64,000 nt of DNA from Microbacterium sp. MM2322. Lineage in GTDB: Bacteria > Actinomycetota > Actinomycetes > Actinomycetales > Microbacteriaceae. The notes below the pieces were generated by a model. The model searched no databases and was not told where the DNA came from. It saw only the letters and a list, made by a program, of their open reading frames with translations. The stretch spans positions 496,001 through 560,000 of the forward strand of contig NZ_OZ075067.1 in NCBI RefSeq assembly GCF_964186585.1, given 5' to 3'. A program made the translations under genes and the position numbers. Below, in pieces: positions 33,649 through 41,073 of the stretch; the stretch's first letter is position 1, and every line of letters starts with the position of its first letter.

Positions 33649-34284
33649 TCAGTCTTCGGGGCGAGTGATGTCGAGGGTGACGAAGTTGGTTCCGGATACG
33701 GGGCGGACCTCGAACGTCGCGCCGTCCAGCGTGCCGGGCGTGAGACCGAAGCGCTCCTCAAGGCCGGCCTGACTCAGGTTGCGCAGCTCCGACGCTTCGC
33801 CGGCAGGCGCGAGGAACTCCATGTCGCCGCTGCCCTTCTTCCCATAGGCGTCGGGGTTGTCTTGCCCGATGGCATCCTCATACAACTCCTCGACGATCTG
33901 CCCGGGGACCTTCTTCGGAGTGCCCAGTACTTCGTCCAGCACCTCGCGCGGGGTCTCCCGCACCGCCTTGCCGACCGAGGTCCCGAGGTCGTTCGCGACG
34001 TTGTAGTCCGGCGCGGCGTGGCGCCCGGTGCGGCCGAGCTGGTCGAGTCCGCGACTGACGTCCGTGAGCATGTCGTACTTCGCGGCGTGGGAGGTGACCG
34101 GTGCGTCGCGCCGGTGCCGCCCGGCGTCGGCGCTGTTGCGCCGGTCCGTGCCTCGGATGCGGTCGGCGTCCGCGCGGTGCTTGCCGCCACGCTTGCGGAA
34201 CGCGCTGCCGAACCCCTTCTTGAACTCGCGGCCCGCGCCGTCGACGGCATCGACGATCTCGCGCATGAGTGTCTTCATCGTCAT
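33649..34284 (-). CDS. Putative secreted effector/toxin paired with a WXG100-like carrier, unassigned C-terminal domain
   Basis: 211 residues; ATG 34284 has GGGAG six bases upstream and lies one base after the stop of the carrier gene. N-terminal REIVDAVDGAGREFKKGFGS is helical. A long charged, probably disordered linker (about 28-70) rich in arginine and aspartate follows, then helices (LTDVSRGLDQLGRTGRH, VGKAVRETPREVLDEVL) and a C-terminal beta-rich domain (RFGLTPGTLDGATFEVRP, TNFVTLDITRPED). Arrangement behind a carrier gene is the same as for the nuclease-type effector at 36184, so a toxin role is inferred. No catalytic motif was recognised and no immunity gene follows. Confidence 0.55.
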   Translation of the reverse strand: MTMKTLMREIVDAVDGAGREFKKGFGSAFRKRGGKHRADADRIRGTDRRNSADAGRHRRDAPVTSHAAKYDMLTDVSRGLDQLGRTGRHAAPDYNVANDLGTSVGKAVRETPREVLDEVLGTPKKVPGQIVEELYEDAIGQDNPDAYGKKGSGDMEFLAPAGEASELRNLSQAGLEERFGLTPGTLDGATFEVRPVSGTNFVTLDITRPED

Positions 34285-34285
34285 G

Positions 34286-34993
34286 TCAGTCTCCCGAAAT
34301 CTGCAGGTTGGCGAGGTCGGCGAGGAGCCGATCGGTGCGATCCTCGATGTCGACGGCCTGCGCGTCCATCTCGTCGGCGGCCGCCTCAAGGGCCGCAAGG
34401 TCAGCCTCGAACTCGTCCACGTCGCCGACGGCACCCTCCACGACAGGCGCGTCCATGAGGGCCATGACGACCACCGGAACCTGCTCGACGAGCGGCTCGA
34501 CGGCGAGCGGCAGCACTTCGTTGATGACCTGCTCGAGCGTTGCCTCCATCGCCATGGCGAGGAGCTTCTTGCGTGCGAGCAGCAGCAACGCCGCGCCGCC
34601 GGCGCCGAAGGGACCCGCGGCGAGCAACGGAACGAGCTGCATGAGGGTCAGGGTCACCTCGGCGATGACCTTGATCTTCATCGCGAGGACGATGCCACCG
34701 GCGATGTCGATCCCCGTCGCTGCGGGGCCGAGCACATCGAGCAGCTTCTGCATGTTGTCGGAGCGGTTGCGATTCCACCCCTCGACCTGCGCCGTACCGG
34801 CGTTGCCCTGCAGCGCCGTGGCCAGGTCGCCGTTCACGCGGCTGTCGACGGCCTGAATGATCGACTCCATGTCATCGCGGTAGCCGCGCACGAGCTCGGC
34901 CGCCTTGTGGACCTCGTCCTCATCGATGTCGGGCCATTCCAGCCCCATCTTGTCCATGATCCAGATCAGCTCATTGGGCAACATCATTCCCAC
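34286..34993 (-). CDS. CpnT-N / WXG100-like helical carrier protein, copy 1
   Basis: 235 residues with a GTG start at 34993, preceded by GGAGG. This start aligns exactly with the second copy (VGMMLPNEL versus MSMMLPNEL). The first 100 residues (LPNELIWIMDKMGLEWPDID, DMESIIQAVDSRVNGDLATA) match the N-terminal domain of CpnT-like ESX-secreted toxins, a WXG100-like helical bundle. A hydrophobic alanine/leucine-rich middle (about 105-150) and an acidic coiled-coil-like C-terminus follow. It probably escorts the downstream effector to a type VII secretion system, which is not encoded in this window. Confidence 0.75.
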   Translation of the reverse strand: MGMMLPNELIWIMDKMGLEWPDIDEDEVHKAAELVRGYRDDMESIIQAVDSRVNGDLATALQGNAGTAQVEGWNRNRSDNMQKLLDVLGPAATGIDIAGGIVLAMKIKVIAEVTLTLMQLVPLLAAGPFGAGGAALLLLARKKLLAMAMEATLEQVINEVLPLAVEPLVEQVPVVVMALMDAPVVEGAVGDVDEFEADLAALEAAADEMDAQAVDIEDRTDRLLADLANLQISGD

Positions 34994-35013
34994 GGGGACC
35001 ACCTCCGCCGTCG

Positions 35014-35060
35014 ACACTAGCGAGCGGGCACCCCAGAGGGCGATGGGGAGAAGGCCCCAT
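35014..35060 (-). promoter_or_regulatory. Promoter of carrier copy 1 with conserved GGGG/CCCC palindrome
   Basis: On the minus strand ATGGGGCCTTCTCCCCAT (35060-35043) forms an inverted repeat with six-base arms. It is followed 23 bases later by a TAGTGT -10-like hexamer (35019-35014), 20 bases before the GTG start. The same palindrome core and TAGCGT hexamer stand at the same distances before carrier copy 2 (37582-37537). Confidence 0.65.
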
Positions 35061-35100
35061 TGCGGTCGCCGCTCGCCGCGCTGCGCGGCTGACCGCGACG

Positions 35101-35171
35101 GCTCGACCCGACGGGAACGGCGGTCATCCGAGGGTGAGGGATGCCGGTGGCGTCGGCTCGACGGCGTCAGA
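35101..35171 (-). repeat. Intergenic repeat, copy B (toxin locus)
   Basis: Begins CTCGACCCGACGGGAACGGC at about 35102 and runs to the end of the immunity-like gene that stops at 35167. It matches copies A and C with few substitutions. It lies immediately downstream of the immunity gene on the minus strand. Confidence 0.85.
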
Positions 35172-35634
35172 CGCCGTTGATCTCGCGCAGGGTGTAGTCG
35201 GCCGGCACGCGATCGTCGCGGTAGTAGGAGATGAAGAGGTCTGCGGCCTCGTCGAGGGTGAAGACCTCGTTCGCGAAGACCCGGGTGCTGTGTCGTCCGC
35301 TGTCCCAGCGAATCGTCTCGGTCGGCTCCGATGACGGCGGTGAGCCGGGCTTGCCGACCGTGTACTGGTGCCCCGCGCCGAACGTGTTGATGGAGCGGAC
35401 TTCGACCGTCACTCCCGCTGCATCACCGGCGCACTGGATGTAGTTCTCCGAGTGGGGCAAGCTCGCGCGGAGATTGGCTCCCTCGGGAGCGCGCCACAGG
35501 CTGAGCGCCCAGAAGGAGGAGCCGTCCATCTGCGTCAGGGTGAACCGGATCTGGTCCTCGAAGGAGCGCAGATTGTCGATCAGAGGGAATCTGCTCGAGC
35601 CGTTCTCCTGGAAGATGTGCGTCGGCGATGACAT
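35167..35634 (-). CDS. Imm1-like immunity protein, copy 2
   Basis: 155 residues; ATG 35634 has AAGGAGA six bases upstream. It aligns without gaps to the neighbouring gene product at 35720-36187, about two thirds of residues being identical by hand alignment. Shared segments are DQIRF, SLWRAPEGANL, YIQCAGDA, GVTVEVR, HQYTVGKP and EVFTLDEAADLF followed by SYYR. The C-terminal TLDEAADLF-SYYR-VP pattern resembles Imm1-type immunity proteins of polymorphic toxin systems. It is soluble and acidic, as expected for a cytosolic inhibitor. It may neutralise a variant of the neighbouring toxin. Confidence 0.65.
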   Translation of the reverse strand: MSSPTHIFQENGSSRFPLIDNLRSFEDQIRFTLTQMDGSSFWALSLWRAPEGANLRASLPHSENYIQCAGDAAGVTVEVRSINTFGAGHQYTVGKPGSPPSSEPTETIRWDSGRHSTRVFANEVFTLDEAADLFISYYRDDRVPADYTLREINGV

Positions 35635-35651
35635 GAGCGTCTCCTTTAGGC

Positions 35652-35723
35652 GTCTCGACCCGACGGGAAGGGCGGTCATCCGGAGGTGAGGGATGCCGGT
35701 GGCGTCGGCTCGGCGGTCGTCAG
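35652..35723 (-). repeat. Intergenic repeat, copy C (toxin locus)
   Basis: Begins CTCGACCCGACGGGAAGGGC at about 35654 and ends at the stop of the first immunity gene. It fills most of the 85 bases between the two immunity genes and closely matches copy B. A partial 16-base version (CGTCTCGACCCGACGG) is at 37587-37602. Confidence 0.85.
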
Positions 35724-36187
35724 ACGTCGCTGAGCTCGCGCAGGGTGTATTCGCCGGGCACGCAATCGTTGCGGTAGTAGGACACGAAGAGATCTGCGGC
35801 CTCGTCCAGGGTGAACACTTCGTGCGAGTGCACCCTCGTGCTCCGACGCCCCTCGTCCCAGCGGATCGTCGCAGTCGGCTCGGATCCGTCGCGGCCTGTC
35901 GGTTTGCCGACCGTGTATTGGTGGGCAGTTCCCGCCTCGTCGACCACTCGAACTTCGACGGTCACCCCATCGGCATCTCCTGCGCACTGGATGTACTCCT
36001 CCGAGAAGGGGATCTCCGCCAGCAAGTTGGCGCCTTCCGGTGCGCGCCAGAGGCTGTAGGCCCACAGCTTCGCGCCGTCCATCCGCCGGACGGAGAACCG
36101 GATCTGGTCCTCGTGAGGACGGGCGACGTCGACCAGGGGAGAGCGCCCGAACCCATTGAGCTGGACGATGTGCGTCGGCGTGGTCAC
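35720..36187 (-). CDS. Imm1-like immunity protein, copy 1
   Basis: 155 residues. The ATG at 36187 overlaps the stop of the nuclease-type toxin gene by four bases, the usual coupling of toxin with its cognate immunity. The protein contains EDQIRFSVRRMDGAKLW, SLWRAPEGANL, YIQCAGDADGVTVEV and EVFTLDEAADLFVSYYRND. The C-terminal region resembles the Imm1 family. It is a paralogue of the gene at 35167-35634. Predicted to bind and block the toxin encoded at 36184-36810 in the cytosol. Confidence 0.7.
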   Translation of the reverse strand: MTTPTHIVQLNGFGRSPLVDVARPHEDQIRFSVRRMDGAKLWAYSLWRAPEGANLLAEIPFSEEYIQCAGDADGVTVEVRVVDEAGTAHQYTVGKPTGRDGSEPTATIRWDEGRRSTRVHSHEVFTLDEAADLFVSYYRNDCVPGEYTLRELSDV

Positions 36188-36810
36188 GGAACCTCCTGCA
36201 GGATCACTCGCACGATCCTAATCTCGGAGCCGTTCAGCTGCGCGATCGCGGGGGTCTCTGGACTGACCGTTGTGTCGAACAGCAGCTGAGCCGGGTTCCG
36301 GCGAGCTGAACCGCTCTTCACTTCGATTCCCGTCCACGACCCGTCGGCGTTCTGCACGAGACCGTCGTAACGTCGGACTTGCGGCGTCGACGTCCCCGGA
36401 CGGTCCAGTCCCTCCACCGACGCGTTCACTTGGTCGCGCATGACCGGCAATCCGAGGTCCGCCTCCACCTCATCGAGCCCCTGGCCCTCCTTGTCGATCC
36501 ACGGACGCGTATCGCTCCCGACGAAGTGGCCGTAGTCGTCTCGGCCATCACCGCGATCGACGCCGCGCCGACGCTCGCCGGGAGCACCTGACCCGCCCGA
36601 CCCACCGCCGTCGAACCGGTTCGTGTGATGAACGGTCGGGGCATCCAGGTCGACGGTGTTCGCGTCGAGCACGTCCACGTCGCTGTTGGTCCGGGTGACG
36701 TGAGTGTCGATCTTGCGGGTGACGCCGGTGTCGAGTCGGACGTGCAGATCGTCCGCACCGCGGCGCATCGCGTCGAGGGCGTCTTTGAAGGCGCGGCCGG
36801 CGGCGCTCAT
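36184..36810 (-). CDS. Predicted nuclease toxin with D...ExK (restriction-endonuclease-like) C-terminus
   Basis: 208 residues, overlapping the carrier gene start-to-stop (ATGA) upstream and the immunity gene downstream. The N-terminal 45 residues are helical (SAAGRAFKDALDAMRRGADD). A glycine/aspartate-rich linker (about 65-100) follows, then the toxin domain. The domain contains RRYDGLVQ and WTGIEVKSG, giving the pattern Asp149-x13-Glu163-x-Lys165, the PD-(D/E)xK signature, followed by NPAQLLFDTTV. Such domains cut DNA or RNA of competitors. Small size and separate carrier suggest a split-gene T7SS effector. Target is unknown. Confidence 0.75.
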   Translation of the reverse strand: MSAAGRAFKDALDAMRRGADDLHVRLDTGVTRKIDTHVTRTNSDVDVLDANTVDLDAPTVHHTNRFDGGGSGGSGAPGERRRGVDRGDGRDDYGHFVGSDTRPWIDKEGQGLDEVEADLGLPVMRDQVNASVEGLDRPGTSTPQVRRYDGLVQNADGSWTGIEVKSGSARRNPAQLLFDTTVSPETPAIAQLNGSEIRIVRVILQEVP

Positions 36811-37517
36811 GACGCATCACCTCCGAAGTCGAGGGAAGCGAGATCCGAGATGAAGTTCGCCGAGAGTTGCTGGAGGTCGGCGCTGTGGGTGTTCAGGGCC
36901 GACTGCGCATTGCCGAGAGCCTGCAGATCGGCGTAGAACTCGTCCGAATCGCCGACCTGACCTTCGACGACCGGTGCATCGAGCACGGCGTCGATGATCG
37001 CGGGGAGCTCGTCCGCCAGAGGTTCGATCACCATGGGTGCAAGCTGCGCAATCAGCTCCTCGACGACAGTGTCGACGGCCGCGTTCAGCAGCTTCTTCTT
37101 GATGATGAGCATCGGACCGGCACCGGCGGCGGTCAGCGGGTTGCTGAGCATCCCGATGAGCGCGAGCGCGGTGGTCGTGATGTCGGCGATGACCTTGATT
37201 TTGAGGCCCAGCACGACCCCGGCGCCCACGTCCATCGCGGTCGAGGCGGGCGGCATGATGTCGACGAGCCGTTGGAGGTTCTGGGACCGCGTGGTGTTCC
37301 ACGCGGCGACGGTGGCGGGTCCGGTCTGCCCGCGGAGTGCGGTGGCGAGATCGTTGTTGACGACCCGGTCGACCGACTGGATCACGCCCTCCAGCTCACC
37401 GCCGAACGTCCGGACGATCGTCGCCGCGCGGCGGATCTCATCCTCGTCGATGTCCGGCCACTCGAACCCGAGCTTCTGCATGATCCAGACGAGCTCGTTC
37501 GGCAACATCATGCTCAT
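36807..37517 (-). CDS. CpnT-N / WXG100-like helical carrier protein, copy 2
   Basis: 236 residues; ATG 37517 has GGAGGGGGAG just upstream. Homologous to the product of 34286-34993 along its length: MMLPNELVWIMQKLGFEWPD, VIQSVDRVVNNDLATALRGQ, AMDVGAGVVLGLKIKVIAD, VIEPLADELPAIIDAVLDAP and VGDSDEFYADLQAL. The N-terminal domain matches CpnT-like/WXG100-like ESX substrates. First gene of the carrier-toxin-immunity-immunity operon; it probably forms a secretion complex with the toxin encoded directly downstream. Confidence 0.77.
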   Translation of the reverse strand: MSMMLPNELVWIMQKLGFEWPDIDEDEIRRAATIVRTFGGELEGVIQSVDRVVNNDLATALRGQTGPATVAAWNTTRSQNLQRLVDIMPPASTAMDVGAGVVLGLKIKVIADITTTALALIGMLSNPLTAAGAGPMLIIKKKLLNAAVDTVVEELIAQLAPMVIEPLADELPAIIDAVLDAPVVEGQVGDSDEFYADLQALGNAQSALNTHSADLQQLSANFISDLASLDFGGDAS

Positions 37518-37536
37518 GGCTCCCCCTCCTGCCTCG

Positions 37537-37582
37537 ACGCTATGCGCGGGGTGTGCGAGGTGGAAGGGGGAGAACTCCCCAT
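37537..37582 (-). promoter_or_regulatory. Promoter of carrier copy 2 with conserved GGGG/CCCC palindrome
   Basis: On the minus strand ATGGGGAGTTCTCCCC (37582-37567) contains the perfect palindrome GGGGAG-TT-CTCCCC. A TAGCGT hexamer at 37542-37537 lies at almost the same distance as in copy 1, and the start codon at 37517 is 49 bases from the palindrome edge. A single regulator, probably binding just upstream of the -35 region, is implied. Confidence 0.65.
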
Positions 37583-37632
37583 TTCACGTCTCGACCCGAC
37601 GGAGGCGTGGCCGCCCCGGTGTGCTCCGCGGG

Positions 37633-38991
37633 TCAGCGGCCCGCGATGCGGTCGGCCAGTCGCGCGATCGCCGAGGTGCGCGGCTCGCCGCGGGATTCGC
37701 GGCGGTCGGCCATGCCGTACGCGGTATACAAGGCGCGGACAGCGAGCCAGCGGAGCGGCTCGGGTTCCCAGCGCCGTGCACGATGCCCCACCCACGGCAG
37801 GCGGGTCAGCTCCGACTCCTCTTCCAGCACGAGATCGGCGAGAGTGCGACCGGCGAGGTTCGTCGTCGCGACGCCGGTTCCGACGTAGCCGCCGGCCCAG
37901 CCGAGCCCGCTCGCACGGTCGAAACCGACTGTGGCGGCCCAGTCCCGCGGTACGCCGAGCACCCCCGACCACGCGTGATCGATCGGGACGCCGGATGCCG
38001 CGGGGAAGAATCTGTGCAGCAGTTCGGTGAGCGACGCCACGGTGCTCGCCGGCGTCGCGCCGTCGGCGTCGACCCGCGATGCGTACCGGTACGGCACGCC
38101 GCGCCCGCCGAACGCGATGCGGCCGTCGGCGGTGCGCTGCGCGTACATGTAGACGTGCGCGGCGTCGCCGAGGGTCGCGGCATCCGTCCACCCGATCTCC
38201 TCCCACGCCTCGTCCGGGAGGGGGGCGGTGACGATCATCGACGAGTTCATCGGCAGCCACGTGCGACGTTCGCCGCGCAGGTCGGTCGTGAAGCCCTCCG
38301 TTGCGCGGATCACCGCCGCCGCGCGGACGACGCCGCGGTCGGTCACCGCGCGCCCGGGCACGATCTCTATGACCGCCGTGTTCTCGTGGATCGTGACGCC
38401 GCGCCGTTCGACGGCGGACGCGAGCCCCGTCAGGAGCTTCACCGGGTGGATGCGGGCGCAGTGCGGATGCCACACCGCGCCGAGCGTGCCCGCGACCCGC
38501 ACGTGCGCCGCGGTGCGCGCGGCATCCCACCGTTCGACGTCGGTCGCGGGCCACGCCGACTCCGCGGCGAACATCGCATCGAGGCGGGCGAGCTGGGCGG
38601 GGCTGCGGGCGATCGTCAGCTCGCCGCCGCGGTGGATGTCGGCGTCGATCCCCTCGGCGGCCGCGACCCGGATGACCTCGTCGACCGTGTCGTTCATCGC
38701 GCGCTGCTGACGGATGCCGCCCTCGCGGCCGTATCGCTCGCGTCCACCGGTCACCGAGTTCGTGAGCCATCCGCCGTTGCGCCCGGAGGCGCCGTAGCCC
38801 GCGAACCGTCGCTCGAGCACGACGATGCGCAGGTCGGGCCGGCGCTCGGCGAGGTAGTACGCCGTCCAGAGGCCTGTGTACCCGGCGCCGACGATCGCGA
38901 CGTCGACGTCGAGGTCGCCGGGCAGCGGCGGCCGTGGTGCGGGCAGGCCCTCCTGGTGCCACCAGAACGACACGTCTCCGTTGCGCGTCAT
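37633..38991 (-). CDS. FAD-dependent oxidoreductase, PuuB / DAO family
   Basis: 452 residues. An N-terminal dinucleotide fold DVAIVGAGYTGLWTAYYLAE binds FAD. GYGASGRNGGWLTN and YEHE-like substrate segments follow, with the C-terminal GWAGGYVGTGVATTNLAGRT closing the FAD site. The GYTGLWTAYYL and SGRNGGW motifs are characteristic of gamma-glutamylputrescine oxidase-like enzymes, which oxidise amines to aldehydes with hydrogen peroxide release. It is divergent from the PucR gene and lies near PotABCD, supporting an amine substrate. Confidence 0.84.
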   Translation of the reverse strand: MTRNGDVSFWWHQEGLPAPRPPLPGDLDVDVAIVGAGYTGLWTAYYLAERRPDLRIVVLERRFAGYGASGRNGGWLTNSVTGGRERYGREGGIRQQRAMNDTVDEVIRVAAAEGIDADIHRGGELTIARSPAQLARLDAMFAAESAWPATDVERWDAARTAAHVRVAGTLGAVWHPHCARIHPVKLLTGLASAVERRGVTIHENTAVIEIVPGRAVTDRGVVRAAAVIRATEGFTTDLRGERRTWLPMNSSMIVTAPLPDEAWEEIGWTDAATLGDAAHVYMYAQRTADGRIAFGGRGVPYRYASRVDADGATPASTVASLTELLHRFFPAASGVPIDHAWSGVLGVPRDWAATVGFDRASGLGWAGGYVGTGVATTNLAGRTLADLVLEEESELTRLPWVGHRARRWEPEPLRWLAVRALYTAYGMADRRESRGEPRTSAIARLADRIAGR

Positions 38992-39101
38992 GCGATGTCC
39001 TTTCCTCAGCGTCGTCCGCCATTGGGCGCTGCCGGACGGATCGACCGGCGAGGACTAGGCTGACCGCACCCCTGCTCCTGCGACCCGAACGGCGAGTGGC
39101 G

Positions 39102-40739
39102 ATGACCATACCCCCTGCCCGCGCCTCTGCGCGGACGGATCGTCCGGACGGCGAGGGTGGTCTGCCCAGCGTTCGCGAGGTGCTCTCGCTCGAGGCGCTG
39201 CGAGCCGGAAGCCCCGAGGTGCTCGCCGACCCGGCGGCCCTCGACGCTCGCGTTCGCTGGGTGCACGTCGCCGACAGTGCGGGCGTCGCCCGCCTGCTCG
39301 ACGGCGGCGAGCTGCTGCTGTCGACGGGGTCGGCGTGGCCCGACGACCCGGCGCTCCTGACGGTGTTCGTCGACGAGTTGGTGGATGCCGGGCTGTCGTG
39401 CCTCGTGCTCGAGCTCGGCACCCGCTGGGCCGAGACGCCGTCTGCGGTCGTCGACGCCGCCCGTGCCCGCGGTCTCGCGCTCATCGTCCTGCACCGCGAG
39501 GTGAAGTTCGTCGCGGTGACCGAGGCCGTCCACCGGCGGATCATCGACGATCAGTCCGTCGCGCTGCGGCTTCGGGAAGAGGTGCGCGCCCGGTTCACCG
39601 GGCTCGCCCTGCGGGGTGCGCCCGCCGATCACATCGTCGCCGAAGTCGCCCGCACGCTCGATGCCCCCGTCATCCTGGAGACCCTCGCGCACGACGTCGT
39701 CGTGGCCGAGGTCCCGCCGGAGCAGGAGGACCAGGTCCTCACGCGATGGGAGGTCCGCTCGCGTCTCGCGCATCGCGGCGAAGGCCCCGACGACTGGCTG
39801 ATCGTCCCGGTGGAGGCGCGCGGCATCCGCTGGGGGCATCTTCTCGCTCTCCCCGGACCCGAGCACCCGGCCGGACGCGCCGGCGTCGTCCAGCAGGGGG
39901 CGCTCGCGCTCTCGCTCGCGCGACTCGGTGACGGCGACGGCGACGAGTGGGGGCGGATCGGCCGGCACCGGCTGCTCGACCGTCTCGTCGTCGGCCGGGT
40001 CACCGGGCAGGTCGCCCCCGCGGTCCGCGTCGAGGCGGCGGGGCTGCCGATCGAGCATGCGCAGCTGCGGGGCCTCGTTGTGACGGGCGTGGCCGTGACG
40101 CCGACGGCCGCCGACGACGCGGCCCGCACCATCGGCGGCCGGGCGCTCGCCGGTTCGTCGCCGCTCGGGGCCCCCGGAGCCGCCGGAGCACCCGGGGCTG
40201 CGATGCTCCTGTCGTTGCCGGCGCGCGAGCGCGTCGAGGACGACACGATCCGCGCCTTCGCGCTGGCGCTCGGCGGCGACCCCGAGCGTGTGGTCGTGTC
40301 GGTCGGTTCCGCCGGGGTCGGGCTCGACGAGGGTCTCGCCTCCCTGCAGGAGGCGATCGACCTCTCCCGCGAAAGCGCCGCGCCGCGGACGACGGTCGCC
40401 GTCCCCGAGATCCGCCGCATCGAGCGCCGTCCGCTGACCCGGCTCATCGCCGCCCTCCGCGACGACCACCGCGTCATCGACCACAGCGAGCGGATGCTCG
40501 CTCCCCTCATCGACCACGATCTCGCCCGCGGGGGCGGTGACCTGCTCGCCGTCCTCGAGGCCATGCTCGCTCATCCGAGCAACCGCACCGCCGCGGCCTC
40601 CGCGTCGCACCTGTCGCGGTCCGTGTTCTACCAGCGGATCGCTCTCATCCAGGACCTGCTCGGTGTCGACCTCGACGACGGCGAGGTGCAGACCGCGCTC
40701 CACCTCGCGCTGCTCGTCCGCCGGGCGAGCGTCGGCTGA
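39102..40739 (+). CDS. PucR-family transcriptional regulator
   Basis: 545 residues from ATG 39102. The N-terminal PucR sensor domain contains VREVLSLEALRAG, VRWVHVADSAGVARLLDGGE and LLLSTGSAW. A central GGDEF-like/CdaR region follows (about 290-440). The C-terminal helix-turn-helix is HPSNRTAAASASHLSRSVFY followed by RIALIQDLLGVDL (HTH_30). PucR proteins activate purine, allantoin or amine catabolic operons. Divergent from one FAD amine oxidase gene and convergent with the cupin gene that ends the transporter-side cluster, so it likely controls both. Confidence 0.86.
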   Translation: MTIPPARASARTDRPDGEGGLPSVREVLSLEALRAGSPEVLADPAALDARVRWVHVADSAGVARLLDGGELLLSTGSAWPDDPALLTVFVDELVDAGLSCLVLELGTRWAETPSAVVDAARARGLALIVLHREVKFVAVTEAVHRRIIDDQSVALRLREEVRARFTGLALRGAPADHIVAEVARTLDAPVILETLAHDVVVAEVPPEQEDQVLTRWEVRSRLAHRGEGPDDWLIVPVEARGIRWGHLLALPGPEHPAGRAGVVQQGALALSLARLGDGDGDEWGRIGRHRLLDRLVVGRVTGQVAPAVRVEAAGLPIEHAQLRGLVVTGVAVTPTAADDAARTIGGRALAGSSPLGAPGAAGAPGAAMLLSLPARERVEDDTIRAFALALGGDPERVVVSVGSAGVGLDEGLASLQEAIDLSRESAAPRTTVAVPEIRRIERRPLTRLIAALRDDHRVIDHSERMLAPLIDHDLARGGGDLLAVLEAMLAHPSNRTAAASASHLSRSVFYQRIALIQDLLGVDLDDGEVQTALHLALLVRRASVG

Positions 40740-40749
40740 GCTCATCGGA

Positions 40750-41073
40750 TCATCCGCCGACGTACACCTTGCGGAGGGTCTCGGTGATTGTCCAGACGGT
40801 GTCGGTTCCCGCGCTCAGCCGGCCGATCGTGCCCGGGCAGAGCTCGAGCAGTCCGCCCGGGTGGGCGAGCGTCCCCCGCCCCGACAGGACGACGAACACC
40901 TCGTCCGCCTCGGTGTCGGTCGAGACGCCGGGCGTGTGCTCCCAGACCCCGATGTCGTGCCCCAGCTCCACCCAACCCGTCGCCGGCGCGCCCTGGCGCA
41001 CCTGGGCCGCAGGGACGGGCGCCAGCGGGATGGGGATCGCCGCGGCATCCACCACGGTCTGCGGGGCGAGCAT
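40750..41073 (-). CDS. Cupin-domain protein (DUF861/EutQ-like)
   Basis: 107 residues. The ATG at 41073 shares one base with the preceding stop (TGATG on the minus strand); a GTG at 41076 is the alternative. A single cupin barrel: VELGHDIGVWEHTPGVSTDT, EADEVFVVLSGRGTLAHPGG, GTIGRLSAGTDTVWTITETL. The pattern resembles DUF861 cupins often found beside amine oxidases and PuuB-like enzymes. It probably binds a small molecule or sequesters an intermediate. Last gene of a large minus-strand cluster; it converges on pucR with a 10-base gap. Confidence 0.8.
   Translation of the reverse strand: MLAPQTVVDAAAIPIPLAPVPAAQVRQGAPATGWVELGHDIGVWEHTPGVSTDTEADEVFVVLSGRGTLAHPGGLLELCPGTIGRLSAGTDTVWTITETLRKVYVGG

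Noticed and set aside
37587..37607. Fourth copy of the toxin-locus intergenic repeat
   Set aside because: Only the first 16 bases match; recorded as a fragment, not a full copy.
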